Positions 9,174 to 17,789 of a stretch of DNA of 64,000 nt are shown here, piece after piece (the first letter of the stretch is position 1; the number at the start of each line of letters is the position of its first letter). The position numbers were made by a program, and so were the translations under genes. This DNA comes from an uncultured Dialister sp. (lineage in GTDB: Bacteria; Bacillota; Negativicutes; Veillonellales; Dialisteraceae): NCBI GenBank assembly GCA_900547785.1, contig URIB01000002.1, forward strand, positions 62,001-126,000. Direction: 5' to 3'. Below the pieces are notes generated by a model. That model had not been told where the DNA came from and did no database searches. It saw nothing but the letters and a program-made list of their open reading frames with translations.

Positions 9174-9995
9174 TCACCCCTTTAATTCAAGATGTGCTTT
9201 TTCTACAATGGCAGGAATCCTGCCCGGATCAAATACATTTTGGGAATGAAATTTTAATAATGCTAAAAATTCAATATTTCCTGCTCCCCCTTTTATCGGT
9301 GAATAAGTCAGATCGCAAATCACAAAACCTTCTTTTTCAAACCGTTGAACAGTATCACTGATAACCTCCTGATGAATCAACGGATCACGAATCACTCCGC
9401 CTTTCCCTACGTTCTCTTTTCCCGCCTCAAATTGCGGCTTAATAAGAATCACCAATGATCCGTCTTCTTTCAGTATAGATTTAACGGCCGGAATAATACG
9501 TAACACGGAAATGAAAGAAATATCAGTTGATACAAAATCAACCGGTTCTCCTAACATATCTATAGTTACATCTTTGATGTTTGTTTTCTCTAAATTAATA
9601 ACACGGGAATCGTTCCGCAATTTCCAGTCTAACTGATTTGTTCCCACATCAATGGCATATACTTTTTTTGCTCCGTTTTGTAATGCGCAATCGGTAAATC
9701 CACCTGTGGAAGCACCTATATCTGCCATAATTTTATCATTTAAATCAAGATGAAATGTTTGGATGGCTTTCTCAAGTTTATATCCGCCGCGCCCTACATA
9801 AGGCATGACATTTCCTTTTATTCTAAGACGACAATTGGAGGGAACTTTTGTACCGGCTTTGTCAACAGGAACATCATCAACTAATATAATTCCTTCCATG
9901 ATATGGCGCTTAGCCATTTCACGACTATTAAAAAAGCCTTTTTCGACAAGTAATGTATCCAGCCGTTCTTTTTTTACTTTAGTCCTATCTTTCAT
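9174..9995 (-). CDS. tlyA: TlyA family rRNA 2'-O-methyltransferase
   Basis: The N-terminal S4 RNA-binding domain (about residues 8-70: R-L-D-T-L-L-V-E-K-G) is joined to an FtsJ-type methyltransferase domain with the SAM loop A-D-I-G-A-S-T-G-G-F-T-D. Characterised TlyA proteins methylate 16S C1409 and 23S C1920 or only the latter; which applies here cannot be told. Length 273 aa is usual. The binding site is weak (AGGAA, 11-12 nt from ATG). In many Firmicutes dxs lies between ispA and tlyA; here the gap is only 38 bp, so dxs must be elsewhere. Confidence 0.92.
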   Translation of the reverse strand: MKDRTKVKKERLDTLLVEKGFFNSREMAKRHIMEGIILVDDVPVDKAGTKVPSNCRLRIKGNVMPYVGRGGYKLEKAIQTFHLDLNDKIMADIGASTGGFTDCALQNGAKKVYAIDVGTNQLDWKLRNDSRVINLEKTNIKDVTIDMLGEPVDFVSTDISFISVLRIIPAVKSILKEDGSLVILIKPQFEAGKENVGKGGVIRDPLIHQEVISDTVQRFEKEGFVICDLTYSPIKGGAGNIEFLALLKFHSQNVFDPGRIPAIVEKAHLELKG

Positions 9996-10033
9996 AAATA
10001 CTTATATTCCTACTGATAATTGACAAAACTTTA

Positions 10034-10912
10034 TTACTTTGTTCTTACGTAAATGAAATCAAGTAATTCACCCAATATACGATTATAATTGATATTTTCT
10101 ATAACTTTTTTAGCATCTTTTATTTCTTTTTCCGCCAGATATTTTGTCTGCTCTATACCAAGCATTGTAACATACGTCGATTTTTTATCCATAATATCCT
10201 GCCCGGGGTTTTTACCCATCACTGATAGATCCCCCGTTACATCCAATAAGTCATCCGTAATTTGGAACAGCATACCTAAATGTCTGCCAAATTGATGCAG
10301 TGCGTCTTTTTCTTCTATTGAAATATTTGATGATATGGCTGTCGCCATATCAATAGGAGCACATAACAAGCACCCTGTTTTGTAGCTGTCAAGAAGTTGT
10401 AATTCTTTTAAATCTATCTTACGCCCTTCCGCAGATTTATCATGAGCTTGTCCCGCTACCATCCCGAAAGGTCCTGCTGCTATTGACAGTAAGCGTATAA
10501 GTTCAACTTTTTTACTTGCACTCAAAACTTTATTTTCGGAAATCAAAGTGAATGCTGCTGTCAAAAGTCCATCTCCCGCCATTGTCGCTATACCGGAACC
10601 GAACTTTTTATGATTTGTTAACGTTCCTCTTCTGTAGTCATCATTGTCCATAGCCGGCAAATCATCATGAATCAGTGAGTAGGTATGAATACATTCGATG
10701 GCCGCTGCCACATCTAAATATTTATTCGACTCATTTCCCAAAACGTCCAATATGAAAAGAAATAAAAAAGCGCGTATCCGTTTTCCCCCTGACAACAAAC
10801 TATAGTTCATTGCGTCGAATAAAATTTGATGCTCTTTATGCACAGGCATTAGAAGCGTTTCCAAATACCTATTAATCAGTTTCCGCTTTTGTAGAATTAA
10901 TTCCTCTATCAT
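10034..10912 (-). CDS. ispA: Polyprenyl (farnesyl/geranyl) diphosphate synthase
   Basis: Class I trans-prenyltransferase making C15 or similar diphosphates for undecaprenyl and quinone precursors. The first aspartate-rich motif D-D-L-P-A-M-D-N-D-D begins at residue 83, with G-G-K-R near 42-45. The second motif Q-I-T-D-D-L-L-D is in the C-terminal third; 292 aa. The start overlaps the end of xseB by about 40 bp, unusually long but with a GAGG site and no better ATG. Chain length cannot be read with certainty; the family name follows the xseB-ispA synteny. Confidence 0.92.
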   Translation of the reverse strand: MIEELILQKRKLINRYLETLLMPVHKEHQILFDAMNYSLLSGGKRIRAFLFLFILDVLGNESNKYLDVAAAIECIHTYSLIHDDLPAMDNDDYRRGTLTNHKKFGSGIATMAGDGLLTAAFTLISENKVLSASKKVELIRLLSIAAGPFGMVAGQAHDKSAEGRKIDLKELQLLDSYKTGCLLCAPIDMATAISSNISIEEKDALHQFGRHLGMLFQITDDLLDVTGDLSVMGKNPGQDIMDKKSTYVTMLGIEQTKYLAEKEIKDAKKVIENINYNRILGELLDFIYVRTK

Positions 10913-11135
10913 CTTTACGTGCTTCCTCTTCCCGGATTAATTTTTCAATTTCTAAAGAAATATCATTCATATCATTTTCCGTTTCTCTTAATATGGATAA
11001 ACATTGCCTGGCTGCATCAGTTCCTTCTTTAAAGACATCCATCATTTCATCCGTGGAAAGTCCTCCCTTTTGAAGTATCTTTACCGTTTTGTTAAGATTT
11101 TCCATCGCTGCTTCAAAATTTATTTTATTATCCAT
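10872..11135 (-). CDS. xseB: Exodeoxyribonuclease VII small subunit
   Basis: 87-residue helical protein with the XseB pattern F-E-A-A-M-E-N-L near the N-terminus and a long acidic second helix. It partners XseA in degrading single-stranded DNA from either end. The site AAGGGTG precedes the ATG. It lies between xseA (24 bp upstream) and ispA, which overlaps its last 41 bp, a pattern suggesting translational coupling. Confidence 0.93.
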   Translation of the reverse strand: MDNKINFEAAMENLNKTVKILQKGGLSTDEMMDVFKEGTDAARQCLSILRETENDMNDISLEIEKLIREEEARKDDRGINSTKAETD

Positions 11136-11158
11136 AATTTCACCCTTTTATCCGGTAA

Positions 11159-12223
11159 TTAATCTTTCAATTGACGTCTTCCGCTATACAGTAAAACAAG
11201 ATTTTCCATTATTTTAAATGTCTTTCTATTGATTTCGCTCTTCATTATTCCCTGTAACACAAGCCATTTTAGACATGTTTCTTGTCTTTCCCGGGTAAAA
11301 ATATCCGATCTGGATAAATAACTCAAATCTTTTAACGAAAGCATCAAATGCAAGTGCTTTGCAGACATGTATTTTTTTACTTGCGCTTCCGCAAAAATAA
11401 TTTGTCTGAAAATTTTCTGCAGGATATATTTTTTCTCCGGAATGGCAATTTCCGCCGCCTGGGTAGGTGTAGAAGCCCTTACATCCGCGACACGATCCAG
11501 CAAAGTATAATCATTTTCGTGTCCTACTGCTGAAATAATAGGAATTTGTGATCGAAATACTTCGTCCAATAAGATTTTTTCATTAAACGGCTGCAAATCT
11601 TCCTCCGCTCCGCCGCCGCGGGCAAGAATAAGCACATCCGGCGGATTTGTTTCTTGATTAGCACTTTTAACCATGTTTGCCATCTCCGCAGCAGCACCGA
11701 CTCCCTGTACAAACGAGGTATATAGACTGTAAGAAACGGAATTATTTCTCTTATTTCCTGTCTTTAAAATATCATAAATAACCGCACCTGAACCGGATGT
11801 AATTATACCTATATGAAACGGAAAATCCGGAAGTTTCTTTTTGCGGGAGACTTCAAAATAACCTTTTTTATCCAACTCCGCTTCCAACAAATCAACGGAT
11901 ACGGTTAAAGAACTTTCTGTTATCGAAATAATACGCTCTACATATAAAATAGGAGTTCCTCTGCTTTTATTAAATCTTAAATCACCAATAACAGAGGCTT
12001 CCGTACCATTCAATAAATTTCTCCCCAAAAAATTGCTGCGCATTTTCCTGATTTTACAATAAATGCGAGAATTTCCATCAATCAATGAAAAAAATCTTAT
12101 GCCGGAGAAGTGAACAGTTAAGTTGCTGATAGTTCCTCGTACTTTTATATTTTTAAATGCATACTCCTTTTGAAATGTCGATGTTACAAGAGAACTACAT
12201 TCCTCAACGGTGTAAACTTTCAT
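11159..12223 (-). CDS. xseA: Exodeoxyribonuclease VII large subunit (short form)
   Basis: N-terminal OB-fold (about 20-100) followed by the catalytic domain with V-I-T-S-G-S-G-A-V-I-Y-D, L-I-L-A-R-G-G-G-A-E-E-D-L, and S-A-V-G-H-E-N-D-Y-T-L-L-D-R-V-A-D-V-R-A-S-T-P-T-Q-A-A-E, all typical of XseA. At 354 aa it is shorter than the usual 400-450: the C-terminal coiled coil and tail are cut back. A normal stop is followed directly by xseB, so I read this as a short natural form, not a frameshift. GAGG site; 20-bp overlap with the upstream tsaD-like gene. Confidence 0.93.
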   Translation of the reverse strand: MKVYTVEECSSLVTSTFQKEYAFKNIKVRGTISNLTVHFSGIRFFSLIDGNSRIYCKIRKMRSNFLGRNLLNGTEASVIGDLRFNKSRGTPILYVERIISITESSLTVSVDLLEAELDKKGYFEVSRKKKLPDFPFHIGIITSGSGAVIYDILKTGNKRNNSVSYSLYTSFVQGVGAAAEMANMVKSANQETNPPDVLILARGGGAEEDLQPFNEKILLDEVFRSQIPIISAVGHENDYTLLDRVADVRASTPTQAAEIAIPEKKYILQKIFRQIIFAEAQVKKYMSAKHLHLMLSLKDLSYLSRSDIFTRERQETCLKWLVLQGIMKSEINRKTFKIMENLVLLYSGRRQLKD

Positions 12224-13157
12224 TTTTATACCTCATATATGCACCGAAAGCATTGCCCGTTGCATTGTCACTGCTGAATTTGGGATCCGTAAATACGGGA
12301 GATATGTTTTTTTCTTTACAAATTTCTCGAATCATTTCCCTTAAATATAGATTACTCATAACTCCGCCGACAGATATAAAAGGCATATGTTGGTGAAAGG
12401 GATATGCGCCTATGACCTTCTTTAAAGAACTTGCAATAGAGATAAATACGCCTCTCGCTATATCTTCTTTCGAATATATATTTTTCAATATATCTTTTTG
12501 TACCTGTGTTTCTGCGCCTGAATAACTGAATGCATCTTTTATTTTTGCTACAGGAACTTGATAACCACTTCCTCCTGAGAGAGAAAGCTTTTCAAGATTT
12601 TTTCCGGCGGGGAATGAAAGCCCCAAAGACACACCAATTCTGTCAATGAATTGTCCGGCAGTAATATCTATAGAATGAATCAAATCGATGATTTCCATAG
12701 TATTCCTTTTCCAATCAACAGACAATATTTCCTGTGTTCCTCCGGAAAGGTGCATCATATAAAACGGTTTGTTCCACAAGTCGGGGAATCCCCGGATGGC
12801 TGCGAGTGCATGATTTTCCTGATGACTGAACATGAAAAGCGGAATGCCCCGGACCATTGCTATCGCTTCAGCAAATCCTTTTCCCACAAGAAAAGCGGGC
12901 ATGTAAGAATCTGCCCGCCGGCGTGGTGATACCGATACCCCAACTCCATGAATATCCTGAAAGCAAGAGCCTATTTTTTTTAAAATTACAGGAAGATTCT
13001 TTGTGTGTTGAAAAACCATTTCAGACTGGGATAATCCCCTATTCCCTGTTTTAACGGTAAGAACGATTCGTTCTTCCGCAACGATTCCTTCATTTTCATC
13101 AAATACAGCAGCTGAAGTGGTATAGCAGCTGGTATCTATTCCCAAAAACTTAGACAT
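12204..13157 (-). CDS. TsaD/Kae1-like paralogue (ASKHA fold)
   Basis: 317-residue protein starting M-S-K-F-L-G-I-D-T-S-C-Y-T-T-S, the phosphate-loop start of TsaD/Gcp proteins. The metal-ligand motif is H-Q-E-N-H (near residue 110), comparable to H-x-E-G-H of TsaD. A later G-G-V-M-S-N matches the family's second nucleotide loop. True TsaD usually sits with tsaB/tsaE/rimI; this gene instead lies between nusB and xseA. It is therefore probably a divergent paralogue, not the essential tRNA t6A enzyme, though that cannot be excluded. Overlaps of 8 bp with nusB and 20 bp with xseA. Confidence 0.75.
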   Translation of the reverse strand: MSKFLGIDTSCYTTSAAVFDENEGIVAEERIVLTVKTGNRGLSQSEMVFQHTKNLPVILKKIGSCFQDIHGVGVSVSPRRRADSYMPAFLVGKGFAEAIAMVRGIPLFMFSHQENHALAAIRGFPDLWNKPFYMMHLSGGTQEILSVDWKRNTMEIIDLIHSIDITAGQFIDRIGVSLGLSFPAGKNLEKLSLSGGSGYQVPVAKIKDAFSYSGAETQVQKDILKNIYSKEDIARGVFISIASSLKKVIGAYPFHQHMPFISVGGVMSNLYLREMIREICKEKNISPVFTDPKFSSDNATGNAFGAYMRYKNESLHR

Positions 13158-13548
13158 CCGATTCCCTCAGTGCCGAATTCAGGATACCGTTAATAAAACG
13201 ATATGAATTTTCTCCTCCGTACTTTTTAGCCAGTTCTACCGCTTCATTAATGATAACCTTTTTGTCGGAAGAATTTTCACTATAGCTAAATTCGGCTATA
13301 GCCAGTCGTAAAATACTCTTATCTACAATATTTAATTGCTCGATAGACCAATTTTTTAAATATTTTACAATACTTTTATCAATTACGGATAAATTTTCAG
13401 AAACAGAGGACACAAGAGACGTTGCAAATTGTCTGTCCTTCTCCGAGAAGGATTCTTCATAATCCGGGATAATTTCATCGCTTGCAGGATTGACATCATT
13501 GGAATATACAACCATTAGTGCATATTCTCTCGCACTACTTCTGCTCAT
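13150..13548 (-). CDS. nusB: Transcription antitermination factor NusB
   Basis: 132-residue all-helical NusB, with the start S-R-S-S-A-R-E-Y-A-L and the C-terminal V-I-I-N-E-A-V-E-L-A-K-K-Y-G motif. It binds boxA RNA with S10 in rRNA transcription. An AGAGG site precedes the ATG. The asp23-nusB-xseA order is shared with many Firmicutes. Confidence 0.95.
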   Translation of the reverse strand: MSRSSAREYALMVVYSNDVNPASDEIIPDYEESFSEKDRQFATSLVSSVSENLSVIDKSIVKYLKNWSIEQLNIVDKSILRLAIAEFSYSENSSDKKVIINEAVELAKKYGGENSYRFINGILNSALRESDV

Positions 13549-13560
13549 TCTCTACCTCTT

Positions 13561-13902
13561 TTATTTAATAACCTGAGTAACGGCAACGTCAATACTCAAA
13601 ATCATTTCATCTGTTATCTCTTTAACTATAGATTCAATTTTTTTCTGTATTTTTTGACCTGCTTCCGGAATCCGGCAATTATAAAAAAGAGCTACAGAAA
13701 CATCAATGCACATTCCTCGCTTTGTATGGCGGATAAAAATTCCCTTTGGCGGTCTTTTTTTGAAGGCAAAGGTAATTTCCTGCATAATATCTTGAAATCC
13801 GTCAGAAGTAAAACAATATACCTCCGTCATCATTCCGATTTCTTTTTCTATTCGTTGATAGATGACTTCGTCAGATATGGAAACGTTTATTTCATCTGCC
13901 AT
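13561..13902 (-). CDS. Asp23/Gls24-like protein, short divergent copy
   Basis: 113 residues with an Asp23-type alpha/beta pattern: I-D-V-S-V-A-L-F-Y-N-C-R-I-P-E-A-G-Q-K-I-Q-K-K-I-E-S-I-V matches the L-Y-V-x-V-E-Y-G-x-x-I-P-E core of the neighbouring copy at 13892-14266. Here G-G is replaced by N-C. It overlaps that copy by 11 bp and is 12 bp from nusB. Function is unknown beyond the envelope-stress association of the family; the pair may form hetero-oligomers (inference). Confidence 0.7.
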   Translation of the reverse strand: MADEINVSISDEVIYQRIEKEIGMMTEVYCFTSDGFQDIMQEITFAFKKRPPKGIFIRHTKRGMCIDVSVALFYNCRIPEAGQKIQKKIESIVKEITDEMILSIDVAVTQVIK

Positions 13903-14266
13903 TTGGGAACCTTTTATCGGAGAAAACGATTTGTTCGATGTTTACATTCACTTCCGATACCGTAATTTCTGTATGTGTGTAAATATTTTCCTTAACAGAT
14001 TTTTGCAGCTGTAGTGCAATTTCGGGAATCCGCCCTCCATATTCGACACATACATATAAATTAAGTGTAACCAGATTTTCTTTGACAGATACACGGACTC
14101 CCTCTGCATCCTCATCACTGATTACCGAAGAAATTCCATGAGAATACCGGTCATCCATCCCTATAATTCCGACAGTAGATAGCGCCGCTTCTCTTGCAAA
14201 AATTGCAATGACCCGATCAGCAATAGAAATTGTGCCCAGTTCATTTTTAATATTGGCGGCTTCCAT
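13892..14266 (-). CDS. Asp23/Gls24 family envelope stress protein
   Basis: 124 residues in the canonical Asp23/DUF322 order: G-T-I-S-I-A-D-R-V-I-A-I-F-A-R-E-A-A, then V-C-V-E-Y-G-G-R-I-P-E-I-A and a C-terminal V-N-V-N-I-E-Q-I-V strand. Family members are abundant, membrane-peripheral proteins linked to cell-envelope homeostasis (Asp23 of staphylococci). It lies between efp and nusB, a common Firmicute position, and is 10 bp after efp. Confidence 0.88.
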   Translation of the reverse strand: MEAANIKNELGTISIADRVIAIFAREAALSTVGIIGMDDRYSHGISSVISDEDAEGVRVSVKENLVTLNLYVCVEYGGRIPEIALQLQKSVKENIYTHTEITVSEVNVNIEQIVFSDKRFPNGR

Positions 14267-14276
14267 GAAAACAGTC

Positions 14277-14837
14277 TCACTTTACGCGCTCAATATAAGC
14301 CCCTGTACGGGTATCAATGCGTAGCACTTCTCCCTCATTAATAAAAAGCGGCACAGAAACAGTATATCCTGTTTCAAGCTTTGCCGGCTTGGAACCGCCG
14401 GTCGCTGTATCTCCGCGGATTCCGGGATCCGTTTCTACCACTTTCAGTTCTACGGAGTTCGGGATATCCACCCCGATAATGTCTCCATTGAAAAACATAA
14501 TGGAGCATTCCATCTCTTCCTTTAAGAAATTAATCTTATCCGATAACTGGTCTTTTGTCAGCATAATCTGATCAAAGGTTTCGGTATCCATAAAGCAGTA
14601 AGCCCCATCTGCTTCATAAAGATACTGCATGGGCTTACGTTCAACAACAGCAGGCTGTAATTTAATTCCTGCATTAAACTTACGTTCTACAACGGAGCCA
14701 TTTACAAGATTTTTCAGTTTTGCACGTACAAAAGCCGCTCCCTTCCCGGGCTTTACATGTAAAAACTCCACACACTGCCATACGGAACCATCCAGTTCGA
14801 TAGTAATCCCCGGTCTTAAATCATTACTAGAAATCAT
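14277..14837 (-). CDS. efp: Translation elongation factor P
   Basis: EF-P rescues ribosomes stalled at polyproline. The 186-residue protein has the KOW-like N-terminal domain and two OB domains. Lys32 is at the tip of the loop K-P-G-K-G-A-A, the position that is modified in other bacteria. No lysylation or rhamnosylation enzyme gene is nearby. The C-terminal segment T-G-A-Y-I-E-R-V matches the family signature. Strong AGGAGG site; 16 bp after pepP, the usual Firmicute pairing. Confidence 0.96.
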   Translation of the reverse strand: MISSNDLRPGITIELDGSVWQCVEFLHVKPGKGAAFVRAKLKNLVNGSVVERKFNAGIKLQPAVVERKPMQYLYEADGAYCFMDTETFDQIMLTKDQLSDKINFLKEEMECSIMFFNGDIIGVDIPNSVELKVVETDPGIRGDTATGGSKPAKLETGYTVSVPLFINEGEVLRIDTRTGAYIERVK

Positions 14838-14853
14838 TTACTTTTTCCTCCTG

Positions 14854-15909
14854 CTATACTCTTATGAATTTCTTTGAAAATTTCGTCAAGACTTCTATGC
14901 CGTCTTTATTTATAATAACCGTATCCTCAATACGGACGCCACCTGTACCGGGAATATATACTCCCGGTTCTACCGTTTCTGTCATCCCTGCCTGCAAAAC
15001 AGTATGATCTTTAGGAGATAATGTCGGTGATTCATGAATTTCAAGGCCTACACTATGTCCGAGCGCATGAATGAAATAGGAATCAAGCTCCAATTTTTTT
15101 AAATAATTCCGCGCTTCATGATCCATATCTGAACAAATAACACCCGCTTTAAGTAGAGTTTCTATATATTCATTACAGCCTAATACCGCATCATATATGT
15201 ATCTTTTCTGTCCAGATATATTTCCTACCGCTATAGTTCTCGTAATATCGGAATGGTAGCCTTTGTAAGTGGCACCGAAGTCAAAAGTAACGAGATCGCC
15301 TTCTTCGATCATCTTTTCTGTCGCCGTCCCATGAGGATAAGCGGACCTTTCCCCGGAAGCAACAATGGTATCAAAGGACTTTCCTTCCGAACCGGCCTCA
15401 AGCATGGCACATTCAAGAATCGTCCGTAAACGTGACTCTGTAATACCGGCTTTAATATAAGGAATCGTCTTTTCAAAGGCTATATCTGAAATGCGGCAAG
15501 CCTCCCGCAAAAAATCCAATTCCTCGGCAGACTTGATTTGCCTCAATTCGTCTATTCTGCAAACAGTAAATTCTGCATCTGCATATTCCCTGACAAAAGA
15601 AAGATACATCTTATGAGTGATGCTCTCTTCTAACCCGATGGTTTTTATGTTTTCTTTTCGAGAGAGTGTTGCTACACATTCTGCTAATTTCCCAGCATAA
15701 TTAACAATCTCAAACCCTTCCGCTTCTTTTTTTGCCTGTTCTATGTATCTATGATCTGTTAAAAGGTAAAAGTTTTTCCCGGTTAAAAACAAAAAACTGT
15801 CTGATCCTGTAAATTGGCTTAAATATCTGCAATTTTCATCTTTTAAAATAAAAACGGCCTCTAAAGAATTATTTTCTAAAAACTTGATAATTTCGTCTTT
15901 TTTCGTCAT
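14854..15909 (-). CDS. pepP: M24 family Xaa-Pro aminopeptidase
   Basis: Metallopeptidase removing N-terminal residues before proline. An N-terminal creatinase-like domain precedes the pita-bread domain with metal ligands in F-D-F-G-A-T-Y-K-G-Y-H-S-D-I-T-R-T, H-A-L-G-H-S-V-G-L-E-I-H-E, V-E-P-G-V-Y-I-P-G and R-I-E-D-T. ATG 15909 gives 351 aa, the family length, with a GGTGG site. Upstream in-frame ATGs at 15939 and 15933 lie within or at the edge of the predicted promoter and are rejected. It is the first gene of the long operon ending with nadK. Confidence 0.93.
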   Translation of the reverse strand: MTKKDEIIKFLENNSLEAVFILKDENCRYLSQFTGSDSFLFLTGKNFYLLTDHRYIEQAKKEAEGFEIVNYAGKLAECVATLSRKENIKTIGLEESITHKMYLSFVREYADAEFTVCRIDELRQIKSAEELDFLREACRISDIAFEKTIPYIKAGITESRLRTILECAMLEAGSEGKSFDTIVASGERSAYPHGTATEKMIEEGDLVTFDFGATYKGYHSDITRTIAVGNISGQKRYIYDAVLGCNEYIETLLKAGVICSDMDHEARNYLKKLELDSYFIHALGHSVGLEIHESPTLSPKDHTVLQAGMTETVEPGVYIPGTGGVRIEDTVIINKDGIEVLTKFSKKFIRV

Positions 15910-15934
15910 TAAACCACCACTTTTCCATTTCATT

Positions 15935-15963
15935 ATCATACAGTAAAATATATTTTTTGTCTA
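15935..15963 (-). promoter_or_regulatory. Promoter of the pepP-efp-...-nadK operon
   Basis: On the minus strand TAGACA (15963-15958), a 17-bp spacer and TATGAT (15940-15935), each 5 of 6 to the SigA consensus. The expected start point is some 20 bp before the pepP ATG at 15909, which supports that start. Confidence 0.6.
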
Positions 15964-16042
15964 TTTTTCTTTATTCTGTATATACCTTTTCCCCGATGAA
16001 TCGTGTTACAGATTTGACGCTCCCGAAAATTATGAAATAATA

Positions 16043-16091
16043 AAAGCACTCTTTCGTTTAATACTTAAATCCAAAATCCAAAGAGTGCTTT
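16043..16091 (-). terminator. Terminator after the cobalamin operon
   Basis: 12-bp perfect inverted repeat (16043-16054 and 16080-16091, AAAGCACTCTTT) with a 25-nt loop and a T-rich exit on the minus strand, 14 bp past the cobC stop. Confidence 0.8.
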
Positions 16092-16104
16092 GCCAAACCT
16101 GTTC

Positions 16105-16713
16105 TTATTTCAAATGTTCGGTGGAATTATGAAAAGCTAAAATCGTACGATCTCCAATGTAGTGTTTCATGCAAGTAACGCCTGCGTTGGAAAAACTGAA
16201 ATTCCAGGATTTTTCTAAAGAAATTCCTAAAAGTCCGCAAATCATTGTCCGGATTGCCGCGCCGTGGCTTACAATCACATATGTTTTGTCATCACCACGC
16301 CCTATTATATCATTCATCATTTTCATTGCCCGGTTTTGCATATCTGAAAAAGATTCTCCATGAGGAAGTCTAAGATTTTCAGGGTGATGATACATTTCAT
16401 CAATCATTCCGGGCCATTTAGTTTCTATTTCTTCATAAGTGAGCCCTTCCCACTCTCCGAAGTGAAGCTCCTGCAGTAAATCATTTTTTTCAATTTCCAA
16501 CTGATGGAATTGATTAATGCTTTTGGCTGTCTGAAATGCACGATCCAGTGTGCTGGATATTATGCCGTCCAAATGAATGTCTTTAAATCGTTCTGCTGTT
16601 TTCTTTGCCTGTTCATATCCCAATTCGCTTAACGTCACATCTGTAGTGCCCTGATATCGGCCGGATTCATTCCATATGGTCTGGCCATGTCGTATAAAAT
16701 AAAATGTAATCAT
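16105..16713 (-). CDS. cobC: Histidine phosphatase, probable alpha-ribazole phosphatase CobC
   Basis: Histidine phosphatase superfamily: R-H-G at residues 8-10 with the phospho-accepting His9, L-H-F-G-E-W-E-G in the middle, and the second histidine in V-S-H-G-A-A-I-R. The 202-aa length suits CobC, which dephosphorylates alpha-ribazole phosphate or adenosylcobalamin phosphate in the last step of nucleotide-loop assembly. The family alone could equally mean a phosphoglycerate-mutase-like phosphatase; the call rests on its place as last gene of a cobalamin operon, overlapping cobD by 4 bp (ATGA). Confidence 0.85.
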   Translation of the reverse strand: MITFYFIRHGQTIWNESGRYQGTTDVTLSELGYEQAKKTAERFKDIHLDGIISSTLDRAFQTAKSINQFHQLEIEKNDLLQELHFGEWEGLTYEEIETKWPGMIDEMYHHPENLRLPHGESFSDMQNRAMKMMNDIIGRGDDKTYVIVSHGAAIRTMICGLLGISLEKSWNFSFSNAGVTCMKHYIGDRTILAFHNSTEHLK

Positions 16714-17789
16714 TGTTCGAATACCTTTCTCAATGTTTCCAACAGTTTTTGATTTTCCCTGCCGGTTCTCACGGCCAGCCTGAAATAACTTTCATCCAAT
16801 CCTGTATAATTTCCGCATTGCCGGATTAAAATATGATATGGCAACAGAGCATCCTGGAGTTCTTGTGCATTTGAAAATTTACCGTTCAACCGGCATAAGA
16901 CAAAATTAACAGTGCCGTCATATACTTTTATTTCTTTTATCAAACTGAGGCCGACGAGCATCTTTTTTCTTTCTTCCAAGCAATATTGAACCGTTTTCTC
17001 CTGATAGGATTTATCTTTCAATGCAGATGTCATATACCTTTGCGCCAATCCGTTGACATTCCATGGTATTAATATCTTTTTTATTTTGCAGGCTAAGTCA
17101 GGCGATGAAAAGCTGCATCCGATACGAAGACCGGGGGTTGCATAAAACTTCGTCAACGAGGTGATAACAATCAGATTTTCATATTTTTTACATTTTTGCC
17201 GATAAGAACGCTCATCTCCCAGAAAATCAATAAATGATTCATCTAATATAACAACGCTGTTATTTTTTTGTGCCGCTTTTATAATTTCATAAAATGATTC
17301 TTCTAATAGGCATTGCCCATCCGGATTATTGGGATTCCCTAAATAAATGGCTGAATGATTTTTCATTCCCGAAATAATTATAGATACAGGTACAGAAAAT
17401 CCGTTTGATTTTAATAAAGGAAATTCTACGGCTTCTATTCCTATAGATTTTGCAGAAAACTTGTATTCACTGAAACCGGGAGCAGGAATATAAACTGTAT
17501 CAGGCGTTAACACACGAAGAATTGCATACATGAGTTCTGTCGCTCCGTTTCCGACAGAAATAAAACTTTCATCCATGTTATATCTTACGGATAATGCTTT
17601 TATAAGGCTCCTGCAATTTATATCAGGATAACGAAGAATATCTGTTTCTAAATATTTGAGTAAATTCTTTTTGCCTAAAGGAGACAATCCTACAGGATTA
17701 ATATTTATGCTGAAATCTAAAACGTTTTCCTGCTCTTCAGCAGCAAAGCTGAAAATATCTCCCCCATGTCTGCTTTCTGCAAAATTCAT
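16710..17789 (-). CDS. cobD: L-threonine-O-3-phosphate decarboxylase CobD
   Basis: PLP-dependent fold type I enzyme making aminopropanol phosphate for the cobalamin side arm. The start H-G-G-D-I-F-S-F and L-D-F-S-I-N-I-N-P-V-G-L are typical of CobD. N-P-N-N-P-D-G and the Schiff-base lysine in S-L-T-K-F-Y-A-T-P-G-L-R-I-G are intact; 359 aa. A histidinol-phosphate aminotransferase is the alternative by family, but the start motif and the pduX neighbour favour CobD. 4-bp overlaps with both pduX and cobC. Confidence 0.92.
   Translation of the reverse strand: MNFAESRHGGDIFSFAAEEQENVLDFSININPVGLSPLGKKNLLKYLETDILRYPDINCRSLIKALSVRYNMDESFISVGNGATELMYAILRVLTPDTVYIPAPGFSEYKFSAKSIGIEAVEFPLLKSNGFSVPVSIIISGMKNHSAIYLGNPNNPDGQCLLEESFYEIIKAAQKNNSVVILDESFIDFLGDERSYRQKCKKYENLIVITSLTKFYATPGLRIGCSFSSPDLACKIKKILIPWNVNGLAQRYMTSALKDKSYQEKTVQYCLEERKKMLVGLSLIKEIKVYDGTVNFVLCRLNGKFSNAQELQDALLPYHILIRQCGNYTGLDESYFRLAVRTGRENQKLLETLRKVFEQ

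Noticed and set aside
11159..12223. xseA as a frameshifted pseudogene
   Set aside because: All catalytic motifs are in one frame, a normal stop is followed by xseB with regular spacing, and no XseA-like remainder is seen after it.
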